From Brugia malayi (lineage: Eukaryota; Nematoda; Chromadorea; Rhabditida; Onchocercidae): a stretch of 64,000 bases of DNA. A program made the translations under genes and the position numbers. Positions within the stretch are counted from its first letter, which is position 1. The number at the start of each line of letters is the position of its first letter. This document shows, one piece after another, positions 39,939 through 53,096 of the stretch. The notes beneath the pieces are model-generated. The model searched no databases. It had not been told where the DNA came from and was given only the letters and a program-made list of their open reading frames with translations. The stretch is taken from NCBI RefSeq assembly GCF_000002995.4, contig NW_025062479.1, forward strand, positions 7,431,721-7,495,720, written 5' to 3'.

Positions 39939-41225
39939 GACATGATTTTTAGCATCTGACTTCGTTATTTAGAAGTTGTTAGTATAATATTTTGCTTTTA
40001 AATTATAAAAAATAATAAAATATTTGTATATTTACTTGAATTAAAGTTCATCAAATTTCTCAACATTAATTTATGAGTTCTAGTCCACTGAATTAATTTG
40101 TTTAGAAAATACTAATATTGATCGAAGTCAGTAAATTTCGTATAATTTCGTATATTGTAAATAACAAAATATAACTGATTGTAAATAGCAAAATACTGAG
40201 GTGTTATTGATGTTGGGAGCAATTTGTCAGTGCTTGTCATATGTCACAGTGAGTGCATATTTGTTTGATGGGAATCTGATAAGAAATGATTGGAGTACCT
40301 TGACATAATTACATCAAACTATGACATGAAGATAAGCAGTCAAGATACTGAAGGCACGAAGCCTATATCACCGTATTTCCCAACTTCATGGCTTACCTTC
40401 ATAAGTTTTTTTAGTGATCGTTAACGCCAAATTAGTGGTTTACGTGACCAGAATCATTTTAAAAACATATTGGTGTAGAAAATGTGATACTAAAGTTCAA
40501 AAACTGTTTTGCTTTAAAACAGAGTAGAATAATCAGTGCTGCAAAATATATGCACCACTTTTCACTGCTTAAATCAATTGTTTAAAAATTTCTTGGATAA
40601 AATAGTTATATCCCACATGAAGTGGAGTGTCTGTTTATTTTTGCTTATTGTTCTACATTTTCTGTTTAGATCGTTTGTTTTTTTATCAGAAATCCATCTT
40701 CCTAAAATAAATTTTACATGGCATTAAGAAATACCATGCAAAAAAGGCTTGAATTCAAAAACATCATTTCATCAACTTTGAACTGGAGTTAACTTCGAAA
40801 GTTTCTTTTAGCTTTAACTTCAAAGATTAATTTTTATAAACAATAAGGCAATAAATCTTTCACTTTAAATAATGGTTTTGGAAAATTTTTTTTTTTTTTT
40901 TATTTCAAAGATTTTTTTTCTTAGCAGAGCAAGTTGGTAAAAACAAGTAATTGGTATTTCTGGCAAAAATTTCTTGCTATTACTATGACACATCAGTTTG
41001 ACAGTTTGGGTTGGTATCTCTTCCTTAAAACGTAATATGAGCTGCAATCAGCGAATCATATGCAACAAGATATAGTTTCTGTGTATCTGTCAATCAATCC
41101 ATCGTAAATTATTAAGGCTGATTAATTAGCCATTCGAATATGACATTTGCAAACTTAAAATCTTCCATCTTCTCAATAGTAAGAAAGTTTAAGAATCGGG
41201 CTTTAGCAGTCTATTTATTAATAAA

Positions 41226-41582
41226 TTGGCTTTTATCATTTCCGACCAAGGATCAAATATTGCATTTTTATCAAGCCTTTATTATCGTGTAAATTACCTT
41301 CGTTTGAAATATACTTTATTTTATCGGGAAGAAATTTCTATTCACAGCGTTAGGTGGAAAAATCATATAAGAAATCAATGCCTCCACCTAGTGAAAAGGA
41401 TGTGCAAAACACGTGGGCAGCATGAATACATCCAGAATGACATTCCAAGTCTGTTCGATTGGAAAAGGAAACGAAGAATTATGGATGAATTTAGATTAGA
41501 AGGATTAACATTTGAGCTCGTTATTAGCATTGTAATGCACCTCTCAGCATTGCTATGTTCTACCCAAGCCTGTACTATCTAG
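41226..41582 (+). other. Longest open frame of the gene-poor stretch, 118 codons
   Basis: The frame opens at TTG; the first internal ATG is much later (MCKTRGQHEYIQNDIPSLF). The rest ends SALLCSTQACTI. No domain. At this AT content roughly one frame of this length is expected by chance in 64 kb, so I do not call it a gene. Confidence 0.2.
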
Positions 41583-43305
41583 GCTACATATTTCATGTAT
41601 CTAACTGATTATGAAGTACTTCATATTTAAATAAATTATCATCTTCCATGAAAAACTTTTTTTATCTTCTAAAAAATAATAATTGCAAAAAATAAAAAAG
41701 ATTTTTGATTAGAATTCCACGAGTTCATTTCATTATTGTAGTTCATTTCAGCATGTGAAACAGGTGTTTAAATGTCAGAATCTTCTTAGAGAAAAACTGA
41801 AACTAAGGAGACACGTAAATCTAATGTAACTGTCGAAACTATAGAAGATTAATAGTACTATATTTTTAAATTCTCCCTAGCTTTCTGATTTGCTTCAAAT
41901 TCAATGAAACTTTTTGGTTTGTTGATGGTTCATTTTACTATTGGGAAGAAAGTTATTCCAACTCCAATTTATTATTATTTCAATTATTCGTGTAGTCCTG
42001 TGTCCTAAATAACTGAATGATCTTCATAATAAATTTAAAAGTGCAAACGGAATAGAATAATTAACTCATCGAAGTGTTGTTTTATTGTACGAAAAATTCG
42101 AATGATAGTTGAGTCCAGTTTTCAATTTCAAAGCAATTAAATTGCAAAGCTAATAATTATTTGATTTACCCATCCTGCCAAAACCACAAATTCGCAATGA
42201 ATAATGCTAATGGCAGAAATTCCTATGTAATGATGCGAAAGATAAAATTAATCCAATGGATTTAATATCATGCAGTTTGAGATGAAGCAAGCCTGCTTCA
42301 GTCGTTTGTCTTAGAAAAAGGCAGGCATATATTATGTTTGAAATTGTTGTAGTAATCATAGTTTTTTATGCGTTTGAATGTCTATAAATATTTAAAGTAG
42401 TCATATATCTAAAAATTAATAAGCATTAGAGATTTGTAAGTACAATTTACAAACATGTTACTTTCCGAGCTGAAACTAAAAGCAAGTGCCGTGGAAAATA
42501 TTTGTTGAAACAAATTTGGGAAGAATTATTGAAGGTATATAAAATAAAAATGAGGTGCTAGATTTATGTAGAAATCAAGACGGTATTAATCTGTTCCTTA
42601 CTTTAGGGTCAATAATAATAGATACAAAAGTTATCAGTTAATAAATTTTAGTTAATGGGACGAGAGAGTAACACAGAAAGTAGGGCTGAGAGAAAACGAC
42701 AAATATTCAAGCTAAGCACAATTCAATTGATTTTGTGATTTTTTCCTCATTTTAAAAAGAATTGTGATTATTAGTAGATTATTTATGTTAGGAAGCATTT
42801 TGGATATTGTGTTCAATGCGATGGGCTGTTGAGGGAGCATTTTTCGAATTATCCAAAGCGATATGTAATAGGAAATAAATAAGGAAGATGACCAAGAAGG
42901 ACGGTTACTTACCGAAACAGATCGGCTGTATAAGAATTGCCAATTTAATGGAATGGATAATATTAATTCGAACACCGTCAGTTAAATAACCAAGGAGTAA
43001 CTGGATGAAGAGAGTTGGAATGCAAAAAGAGATGAGCGAGCAGAGTTCCAAGCGCGTACAATTTATGGAGCAAGAGTAGAAGATCCATAGATACGGTAAC
43101 TGCCCGTAACTGATTGGTTTATTTCATCTCCATTGATTTGTTCTATTGGCTCACCAGCATAATGCTGGACGTTTCAACCTCACAAACCCGTGAAAGACCC
43201 TGCTTTCAAAAGTAAAAACTTACGTTGGAGGCGTTGCGGCTTGCGCTGCGTACCATGTGCAACTGCTGCCTATGACACGGAAAGGAAGGCAAATTTGTAG
43301 ACATC

Positions 43306-43341
43306 ACATACATGCATACATATACACAGACACATACATAC
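43306..43341. repeat. CATA/CACA microsatellite
   Basis: Units of CATACATG, ATACATAT and CACAGACACATACATA in a row. A minus-strand frame through it reads VCVCVYVCMYV, which is repeat-driven. Confidence 0.7.
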
Positions 43342-43793
43342 TGGGATCGGATGATACAAGACGGTGCTCTGGAACAAGCCTTTTTCGGACGTCCATCCAA
43401 AAGTTCTGCTATTCTGATCCATTCTGGTAAATCTTTTTACTGATTCAGTTTACTTCTTCATGAATTTTTTCTAAACCCGAAGTATGAGAAATTTTAGAGT
43501 GTGAGTGTGATCAAAGAACTACACCAAGATAAGAAAAATTGTGCTTTGGAAGGAAAATGCGATCGACTAATTGTTGTTTTCAGTATCGACGATGCCCTAT
43601 TGGTAGGTTGTCTTTTTGAGTTGTGGAATGGCTTTTTCGTTGCAAAAAAAATAGTTCATTTGCGAATAATATATTGTAGGAAGAAAAGGATACCCCTGAG
43701 TGTAGTTGGTGAAGCAGAAACAACTGCACAGCTCACATACAGACATCGAATATACGCCTGATTAGGCCCTTCGCCTCTCGCGTGTCGGTTCAC

Positions 43794-43931
43794 TTAGTCT
43801 TCAGCAAAATCATTTGATTTCACGCGTGAACTGCCATCCCTTTCCTTTTCTTCCAAATATACACCATCAGTGACAGCAACGGGAGGAGCAGGAGTAGTAG
43901 TATTACCATCTTCTTCAGCATCATTCTTATT
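43794..43931 (-). CDS. Candidate terminal coding exon (acidic C-terminus), minus strand
   Basis: After a possible acceptor (CTGGTAG) the minus strand reads 45 codons beginning NKNDAEEDGNTTTPAPPVAV and ending SNDFAED with a TAA. Codons follow a strong purine-any-pyrimidine pattern (GAT GCT GAA GAA GAT GGT AAT ACT). The complementary plus frame is also open but lacks that pattern. The segment is GC-richer than its flanks. The rest of the gene would lie at higher coordinates; no family recognised. Confidence 0.3.
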   Translation of the reverse strand, partial: NKNDAEEDGNTTTPAPPVAVTDGVYLEEKERDGSSRVKSNDFAED

Positions 43932-44275
43932 CTACCAGCTACTGCTTCCAAACAGACAGAATCCGTTTATCTAGGTGCTTTGTTCAAGGTTTCCCAAAAG
44001 TTACGCAACCCAGCTTTGTTCTGAAATTGATGTTACCAGCTGATGGTAAACTACGTTGGCCATGATATCATCTCTTCCTCAGTCCGACAATACATCTGAA
44101 TTTTTGTTCAACTAAAAATACCACTGTCAGATCAATTCCATATTATTACATTAGCATAGAAAGATCAAGCTGTATGAAATAATTTCAGTATTAAACGCTG
44201 AATCCATATTTATTTTGAAATTTATGAAAAACCACAAAACACTTCCATTTTTGCTACATCTATATTTATTTCCCA

Positions 44276-44300
44276 TATATTTATTTATTTATTTATATAT
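44276..44300. repeat. (TTTA)n microsatellite
   Basis: Four TTTA units in a row embedded in further AT-rich sequence. Confidence 0.7.
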
Positions 44301-44789
44301 GAAAACACTTGCTTGTACTTCTTTTATGCTTTGAACATTTTTCAAAACTTGTCTTTGTTTTGGAAATTAAACTTTGTGTAAGTTTAGAAAACGTCCTACC
44401 TTTTAAATGTAAAAATTTAAAAACTGAAATTAATTTGAAACATTGTTAAATATCAATTTACGCAAATTTCAATTTCCCATCACTCGAAAAATCATAATTA
44501 TGATGGAGACTACTCTTCTTGCTCCTACAGTTCTTTTCCATAAGGAATTATATTTAACTGTGTTATAAAGTTTCATATATCTATCATTATTTTGCAACTT
44601 GGAACAAAAGTTGTCTTAAAATATTTTTGTACTTGTTATCCTCAAAATACTGTCAGAGGTCTCAACAAAAGCCATTTGTAATCACAGTGATATACTTTGG
44701 CAAATGCTGTTCTACATTTGCATTCTGTATCACATGTGTGTTACATTGGTGATACCATTACTTTCCTTATTTTCTCCTTTTCATTAATT

Positions 44790-44997
44790 CTAATTTGGAC
44801 TTTCGATCACTTTTCGAATTGATTCTAAAAACTTCCTGCTCCATTTATCTTCAGCATTATCTAAGAAATTTCGAAATATGAAAGAATTATAACGTTTACT
44901 CGCTACAATAGAAACAGCCTGTGAGTGGTAGGTATTAACTGATGTTGAGAGACATTGCCTTTGTGTTCCGTTCACTGCTTCAATCAGAGCTGTATTT
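44790..44997 (-). CDS. Candidate coding exon, minus strand
   Basis: Read downward from about 44997 after a TACAG acceptor, the frame gives about 68 codons (LIEAVNGTQRQCLSTSVNTY ... FLDNAEDKWSRKFLESIRK) ending in TAG at 44790. The composition is soluble and helical at the end. A possible donor lies before VIESPN, which would join in phase to the 43.9-kb candidate exon. The family is unknown and the 5' part is not identified. Confidence 0.3.
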
Positions 44998-45070
44998 TTA
45001 TTATTCAAAAATGTGCAAGTACATCAATCTTCTTGACAAGTAATCATTTCAATAAATTTAAATCGAATTA

Positions 45071-45095
45071 CTTATCTCATAAACTATGAGATAAG
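45071..45095. repeat. Short perfect hairpin, 10-bp arms, 5-base loop
   Basis: CTTATCTCAT, loop AAACT, then the exact reverse complement ATGAGATAAG. Confidence 0.85.
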
Positions 45096-45196
45096 AATAG
45101 ACTTAATAATGTAGTTATTCTACAACCCAGGAGTTAATAAGATGCTAAATAAAGTCTGGTTCAACATGGATTGATCTTTCTTACTGTATCTTTCAG

Positions 45197-45703
45197 GTGA
45201 TTGGAAAGGAAGTGATTGAGCGTTGTAGTAACTGCAGCAATTGCACAGGCTGTGGTTACTTCGATAACAGCAGCCTGTCGGTGTGGTGTTCAATCGATGT
45301 CTTATGTTGCTTTTACAACTGAACATGACCAAAACGTAATGCCGTGCAATCGAGGTGAGTATGCAATTGAAATCTTTTTTTCTTAAAAAAGCTTTTCCTC
45401 TTAGTACTTTTCATATTAAATCTATTGAGCTTTACGATGTTCTGGAAAAAAGCATTTTCTGTATTCATTAAGGAGTAAGCACAATTTTTCAGCCTAAAAA
45501 TTTGTCCTTCTCACCCAAGTTGCTTATTCTTTCCCAATTTTAACTGTAGTTAAAATTTTATAAACTTTACTAAGCACAATTTCTTTTCCAATTTTTCTTT
45601 CAGCAGATGAAAATTTTTTGCTGATATTTCGTTCCCCTGGAATCAGAGGCATGTTGAAAACTTCATATCATCCTTATCTCTCTGAAGGAGATTTCTCAAT
45701 ATA
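45197..45703 (+). CDS. Candidate two-exon plus-strand gene end, or upstream exon of Pax6
   Basis: An exon-like segment follows acceptor TGTATCTTTCAG (ends 45196) and ends at 45354 with donor GTGAGT. Its open frame reads VVVTAAIAQAVVTSITAACR and, from ATG at 45297, MSYVAFTTEHDQNVMPCNR plus one base. A second segment at 45604 follows acceptor TTTTTCTTTCAG, joins in phase and reads DENFLLIFRSPGIRGMLKTS to a stop at 45703. The first segment's phase would also fit the Pax6 acceptor at 53112. The minus strand is open across the first segment too, so the strand is uncertain. Confidence 0.28.
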
Positions 45704-48700
45704 AAACTAAAAAAATTGATTGCTATATTTTAAGCTAGAGTAAGCTAGAGTGTTATTCGATTTATTTTGCACTCAAATTTGATCTATTATTAGAAAAAGA
45801 AAAAACTTTTCGAATTTCAATGTTGCGTTTAAAATATTCACTGTGTCATTAAGCTTAGAAAGACAGATTACATTACCCATTTATTACTCTGTTCTTGTCC
45901 TGTGGATCTTTTCTTGAGAATAACTCAATCAGCTAATTGGTAAGTCTTCGAATTATTTTCCACGTATAAATGTAGGAGAGTGCATAATACAAAGAGAGAG
46001 TCAACTTCTTCATCTGCATTATTTAAACTAGGTGTCAGTCACAGCATCACAGAATTAATTTAATTTTGATATTCTCTCGGGGATTCATCTCACCTTCTAT
46101 TCATTCTTTTTCCTTTCATTAAATGACATTCACGGTACTAATAACATTAATAGAATTTAAATTTACAGCAAGGAAAAATTTCAAATCGAAATTTGAAAAA
46201 TTACTCGAAAAGATGTACAATTCTTCTTTAATATGATTAAAGATACCAATTTTGACTTTTCAATAACCCATAAATGAATTATCCCATATTGAAAAACTTT
46301 TAATACCATCATCATTAATAATTCTAGCTTTATCCGAAGCTATTTTAAATTTAAATGGAAAGTCGTCAACAATACAATTTGTTTGTTGATTTGCTACTCT
46401 TTTGAATTACTCTTAAAGTGGTTACACAGGAAATCAGTGTTAGTATTTGTAACATATATTTACCGCACAATATATGCTCACTATCTTAGAAATTTTTAAT
46501 CTAAAAATTATGAGTATTATTTATTTAAATTTAAGTGAGATAACACTCTCTCGCAGGACATATTAAATATCAACGTTTACCCTGGATAATCATAGATTTA
46601 GATTAGATAGGTTTACTGGATATAATAAGTAGTAATAATTGTTCCTTCTATCTTATTCACACTGTTTTCTCTTCTCATATTGTTACAGCTAATAATTTTG
46701 TTTCCGGATTTTTTTTAACATAACGACCTTCATTTGGAAGCATTCTTGATTTATGACGGCTCATTTGATTGAGCTTATTTCATTATGAAAAGCCGTATAA
46801 TTATGAAAAATTGAAGCATCATGGCACCAGGCTTTATTTTTTCTTTTTTTTGTACTCTGATGAATTTACAAATGCATGGCATCCTTTTGATTTTCAGCTT
46901 TAAGAAAAACGATTTTGCAGAATTTGTTTAATGACTTTTCCCTGTTTTTCTTTCTTCTATTTCTATCTATATACTAATTCAAAATTTTAAATACAACAGC
47001 AAAGTGATAAAAAGTAGTTGAAACTTGAGGGCAAATTTTTCCAAACAAGGGAAAGGTAATGAATGATTTCGGAATTTTTGAGAGGTTTTCTTTTTGTGAA
47101 AATCGAATATTTGACAAAGACCGTTACGAATGAAAAATTTAACGATGAACGGAAGTGGTAGACTGTGCTCTAAAAAGAACTATCCATGAACTGCATTGTT
47201 AGCAAATTGCGAATTGCCGCCCAAGGTATTTTTGACTATTCATATAAACCAGTTTTTGTTGACATTCAACAACATCTTAAATTTAAGTTGAATTGCACTT
47301 AATCCAAGTTTCTTTTAGAAACCTGGTTCTACAGATAGCCTTATCTCGATAGAATTAGAAAAATTGGTTAGGCGTATAAATTAGATTTAAGATATATATA
47401 CATATATATATATGAAAGAAATCGATGACAAACTTACATTCGCATAATCCTTATAAAACCAAAAAGCAGAATTTTGCCCAACTAATGGAATGAGCCAATA
47501 AGATTCTACTTCAGAAGAAGTTTTTGGGACAAGTTTTCAATATTAAATATGGGTGTGCAACAGTATGAATATAAATTTTTTGCTTCAATCTTTAAAAAGA
47601 GGTTGAATCCAAAAATTGCCTGGTATAGACTAAATATAAATCCATTTGCCAAATCCAAGTTGATTATATTAATTTAACCTCTCAGTTGCTTGCCAATTAA
47701 ATTCATAAATTTTATTTCATTGCTCTTAAAATTTGCCATCAGTCGTTTTTTTTTTCTCTTCATAAGTCATCATATTAAACAAAAATTTGATTAGAAGAGT
47801 AAGCAGCCAGTCATATGCCACATTCGAAGTTTCTTGTTTGTATTTAAAATAACTAGCCTTACCAATAATTTTCACTCTATTTCATCACTTACTCTTTCTG
47901 TCTGCTTTAGTATTGATCAATCAATGTTGAAATCTTTATCAGGTGTTTATCACCTAAAATTTAATTTGACAGGGAGATATGCTGCATTTTGGTATGTTTT
48001 ACTAAAACTAATTGATTGACCGACTGGGTGAATTGAAAAGTGATGAGAGACAGTGGTAGTAGTTTTGATGTGTACTGCAAATGTGAGAAAATGATGAATG
48101 GTCGTTGTAGCTGATCATACGGTTGCTACTAACTGTTGTTCCTCCTCATCTTCGAACTGGCTAATTTTCCAGTTTTTACCCTGAAATTTACGACGATGAC
48201 AATTATTTTTGTGACACGGAAAAGAATTGACGATAGTAAACGAGTTTGCCCTTCTGGCATTAGGTGATAGCCAGCGCATTGGAGACACTCTGACAACGAA
48301 TCACCTAATATCGTTTGCTACCGCTTTGTTAGAGGTCGAAGCAACTCATTCAAATCAAAAAATAAAAAATGAAAATAAAAAATAGAAAAAATCATAAATT
48401 TATACAGAGAAACTCAAAAGATTTTTATAAGTGTTTTACTTTGTACTTAGCACAACTTTTTGCACAAAACATATGATAAATTGAAAACGTGCTGTCCTCC
48501 ATTTCCATCACCAAATTAAGGTGAATCTCTTCTAGAAGTCAAGACTTTTACCGACTAAACTTAAAATGAAATGGTCCACGTGGAAAGAAGTAAGCAGTTT
48601 TGTTTATGACACTGTTAACACATTTTCATCGATGTATTTAAACATAATAATATAACACATCATTGCCAGTCTGGCAAGTGGTATCATAGAACCACAAAAT

Positions 48701-51700
48701 CACTTGAAGATAAATAATTTTTGCTCAATGAGCTACCACATTTCAGTAATATCGAATTAATTCAACTATACTCCATTTATTTTGGTGATTCTATAACAGA
48801 AAGAAACAAACACATATAGGTGGATCATGTCTGATTACTGTATGATGGTATTGAAGGTGTAAGTGTGAAATAAGAATGAATTGAATAGTGTGGGTAGTGG
48901 CCAATTATGAAGCATGATATGTAAATAATGGGGAGAGTATCTAGATAGAATTTGAGTTTGAAAGGTATGTCGGTGAGGTGAAAGGTAAGGGGAGATACGG
49001 CTCAAATGAGAAGAAAGGCCATTATGATGATTGAGCCGAGTTCCCTTTCAGTAATAGATTAGATATTTCACTGGAAATAGACCACTGGTGATAATAGATA
49101 TCCAATACTACCAGACAAGGACAGCTCTAAAATTAGATACTTCCTTGGCCTAGGATTCTTTTAATACTTTCCAAAATTGTACTTTTCCAACTCAATTATT
49201 CCACTTTATTTGCACATCGCCTCTTCAAGCATAAGTCTCTATTCTCAACATCCGTAATTTCAAACATTTTATGTAGTGAATAGGTTTGCGTAATAAAAAT
49301 TACAAATGCGAGAAACAGTTATAGCAATTCTCTTAAAATATAGTAGATGGTTAAAATCATATTGAAAATTATCGGTGTTGCACGACTTATATAATGACAT
49401 AAGAAAAGCTTTACCAATTCCTTTCATCAAGCTCAGGTGACAAAATTTAGATTGAGTTATTGAAAAATAGTGCGATTTATTACTGTGGCAAAATATCCAT
49501 CAATTATTCAAGCTGATATCCAGTTAGGAATTCTTTAAGGATAGCAAATATCCATGTTCGGTACTTAATCAGCAATGTAAAAACTTGAAAGAATAAAAAA
49601 TTCGTAATTTTCTTGATAAGCTACCATAAGTTAATCAATTTACCATGATTGACTGAAATCGAGACTGACTGCATTGATTAACTTTTGCATTGGTCTTTTT
49701 CCAGTACTGACACCGTCTGTCATTTTATTGTAATTCATTACTGTTGAATTTTGAAGAGTTAAACACAAGGATCAATTAAAACGCTCATGCGCAAATAGAA
49801 ACACTTATTAAGCGCTACCGTAATCCATTTAAGACAAACTGAACAGTCCCCTTCTTGTATTTTTCCGAAAATTACTTGACTTTTGATAAGAAAGTCAGAA
49901 AATCTGATAGAAAGAAATCCATAGAAGTTGAAAACTAGCTAATTTTCCAACAATTTTTTTGCATTGTAATAGTAGCGAAAATGGTGGGAAAAAAATAACT
50001 GATTACTTAATAAAATTTTTTATTAAAATCAGATAAGATTTAAAGCTATTTTGAAGCTTTTTATTTTCAATCATGTAGCACAATTTTGGAACAGTGATTA
50101 AAATTCGATTCTTGTTTTCAAACTAAAATAATTTAGGGTTATTAGGACAATTACTTAGAAATTTCCATTCAGAAAAATTTATGGAAATTCTTGTCACGAT
50201 ATGTATCCAATTTCGAGGTATGTTTATTTGCTATTGTTTTGAGTAAATAATTTTTCAGCCAGCTCTCTTTTTTTTCTTCAATCTTTTTTTTTTTTAAAAG
50301 AAAAGATTTTGGTGTAACTAATTTTGTTCAGCTAGCTCTTTTCTTTGATCTTTTTAACTTTAAGAATAAGATAAAGTTAAAAGTTAGACTATTGTAGCAT
50401 TGCAAGCATCTCAAGCTATGAACAAATTTTGTAGTGAAGATATTTATGAATACTAATATTTATTTATGTACGTTTACAGTAAATGATGATCTTAATGATT
50501 GTATGATGAAAAGTATTCGTCCAATTTCTCGATGGAAATGGACAGTTAGCTCACCAGGAAATGATTGATGAGAGCTTCTAAGAGCGCGTACGATCTAGAA
50601 AGAGGACCCCCTACGGTTAAGCCAGATTCCATGGCGGCTACTGTTTTCAAACTGAACCACCATCACTGAAATTTTTGTTACCAAACCATAAGGGCCATTT
50701 TATTTACCGTCTACTAAAAATTAATTAATAAAATGTAGTGATATCCAATTTTGATTTTTAGTTTTTTTTTCTAATTTCATTCTTTGCTTGGAAATATAAA
50801 TTTGGTATTAAAATAGGTTTAGCGACTAATTAAAAGACTACATCACAGAACTGTTGTGTTTAGTAAAATTTTATTAACAGTAAGTGATGATTATAGCTTA
50901 ATTTTTATTTACAGCCGTTAGTTTATCAAATTTATCAAAACAGGACGTACTACTTGCTTCTTCAGCATCTATATAAACTGTTACTCACCAGGACCGATTT
51001 ATTATCTGTTTTTCGAGAAAGATTTATGATAATAGGCGTAACAACTCCTTGTCTCATTTACTCCTTTACTAGGAACCACCAACCAACATTGCATTCTACA
51101 CTTGTTTTAACTCACTGAGAGTGATATCTTGCTATTAGGATGTCACCGTTTAGTCTTAAAGAATTTTTATTTGCAATACCAATTCGGATATCAGAATTAA
51201 TTAACAATTTGGAATTTTAATTCATTCAATAAAGCTGACGACGCAAACGATCAAAACATTTTAGGTAAAGAACAAATGAATTTTGATATAAACAATTACG
51301 GTGGTTTTTTTCCCTTTAAATTCATTTTTATATCAGTCAGTTACAAGAAATAAGAAAAACTTTATTAACAGCATTCCAAAAATTTTAATATCACGATCAC
51401 AATTAGTTAACAACATAGTTCACATTTATAAACCAGTTCTAATTAAACAATAAATTCGTTACCGTTTGTGAATTAATTGGAGCTCAATGAGAAGATCAAA
51501 AAGATGAAACATATGGCAGATTGAACGAGCTGTGTTCGCTTCAGGGATTAGTCGCCCAAATCCTAAAATAATGCTAATTTTGTTCAGAGCGGTATCTCTA
51601 TGCTCCCGGCAAGAAGCGCTCCACTTTTTATCTTATTGTATACAATGCACTGATCTGGGGGTTTATATATATAACCAAAATTTTTGTCACCTGTACCTTA

Positions 51701-53030
51701 AAAAATTTTTTATTTTTGAAATTTGCATTTCGAGTACTCGTATATCCGGTTCTCACTTTTGTCCCATCTTTTATACGATATTCGTAGTAATGAAAATTAT
51801 ACTAGTTTCAAGACATAAATGAAAAGATGACTTAAAATTTCAATTTTATAAAATTAAAAGTATTCCAGAACTCAGATTAGAATGTTTGAACAATCAAAGA
51901 AGTATAGATATTTGAAAATAAATTTAAGGGGATTAATTTCTCTGTGTGCTCATTTATTTTTTATTGAGTTAATTTCGAGTGAGTAGAAAGAAATTATAAT
52001 TTGAGATAATAATCAATGAAATGGATTGTATAGAGAATAATATAAAAGGAATGCGAAGAAGTGGCAGTGACCCGTTAAAGTTAATCCCATTTAGTGCGAT
52101 GAAAGTATACAGTGTTACCTTGATGTCTTCTCCCACATTATTATTGTATAGAATCAATGTATTTGTTGTGGTGGAATAATTAATAGCTCTGAGAGGTATT
52201 TTTTGACAATGATTTATCTCATAATTAATCAGAATTTGCTGCAAGGAAAATGACTAAACTAATATCTTCTAGAACTAAAATTGGTGAAAATAGTAAAAAT
52301 AAATTGCAATAGATGATCCTTTTTGTCTTATTTAATTTTCATGCTGCATAATTAAAGTGATACATTACACTTTGAAAGTAATAGTAATGTTAGATTTTCA
52401 ACATTTCCGAAACATGTCCGAAGCATAGTTAGTTGTATATTAGTTTATATCTTTGCAGACAAATTTGAAAATTAATATCTGAAATTTCTTGAAATCAGCA
52501 TGATTAGCAAGGATAAGACAATATTGTACTTTAATTCATTCTAAATGGTCAGTCAGACAGCAATTTAGTAAGCAACATGTAGAAATTTGTTTTTAATTTT
52601 TTGTTTATTTGCAAATTAACATGAAAAAATAAACGCATCTATATTTTGGAAGATAATAAAAATGTAAGCTTCATTCTTCAAAAAATTGCGTTATATTTGA
52701 CGACTAATTTTTTTCTACACAATTTATATAGTCTATTTAAATTTGAAGGATTAATACTTTTCAGCGTAATTTTAACCAAAAAAAAAAACTGCGCTTTCGC
52801 ATCTTTTATGCGAAGGGATAGAAGAAGAAAAAATATAATCAATTATTTGTTAACCCTTACAGTCATATAACCAATGAAATTGATTACCATTGGATATTTG
52901 TAAAATCATATTTGTGAAAGTTTATGAAGTGATAAATTGTCGATCTATAAATGAAGTAATAAATATCACCTAACTTTCCCCCTTCAATTGTAGTTTCAGA
53001 TAGTTACTCACCATTTATTCGTTTTTTAAG
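45704..53030. other. AT-rich stretch upstream of Pax6
   Basis: No firm gene. One minus-strand frame of about 64 codons lies near 48150-48330 (contains SLSECLQCAGYHLMPEGQTR) but has no partner exon that I can defend. Regulatory DNA for Pax6 could lie here; I can point to no specific element. Confidence 0.4.
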
Positions 53031-53037
53031 TTTTCAG
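53031..53037 (+). promoter_or_regulatory. Strong acceptor TTTTCAG, candidate trans-splice site of Pax6
   Basis: A TTTTTTAAGTTTTCAG run matches the nematode 3' splice consensus, 60 bases before an in-frame ATG at 53097. It could receive a spliced leader or join an upstream untranslated exon. Confidence 0.45.
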
Positions 53038-53043
53038 TCTGAA

Positions 53044-53082
53044 ATGAAGTTCCAAAAGTTTAAACAAATAGATTACTACTAA
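53044..53082 (+). other. Upstream ORF in the putative Pax6 leader
   Basis: ATG, 12 codons ([12 protein letters not shown]) and TAA, lying wholly between the acceptor at 53037 and the proposed Pax6 start at 53097, in another frame. If the leader is as proposed this could lower translation of the main frame. Confidence 0.4.
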
Positions 53083-53096
53083 ATACTAGATTCTAT

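Noticed and set aside
43206..43400. Minus-strand frame with VCVCVYVCMYV
   Set aside because: Crosses a CATA microsatellite. A GTAAGT donor-like site near 43220 exists but no partner exon was found.
48150..48330. Minus-strand frame of about 64 codons with a hydrophobic end
   Set aside because: No in-phase partner exon could be defended and hydrophobic frames are common in AT-rich DNA.
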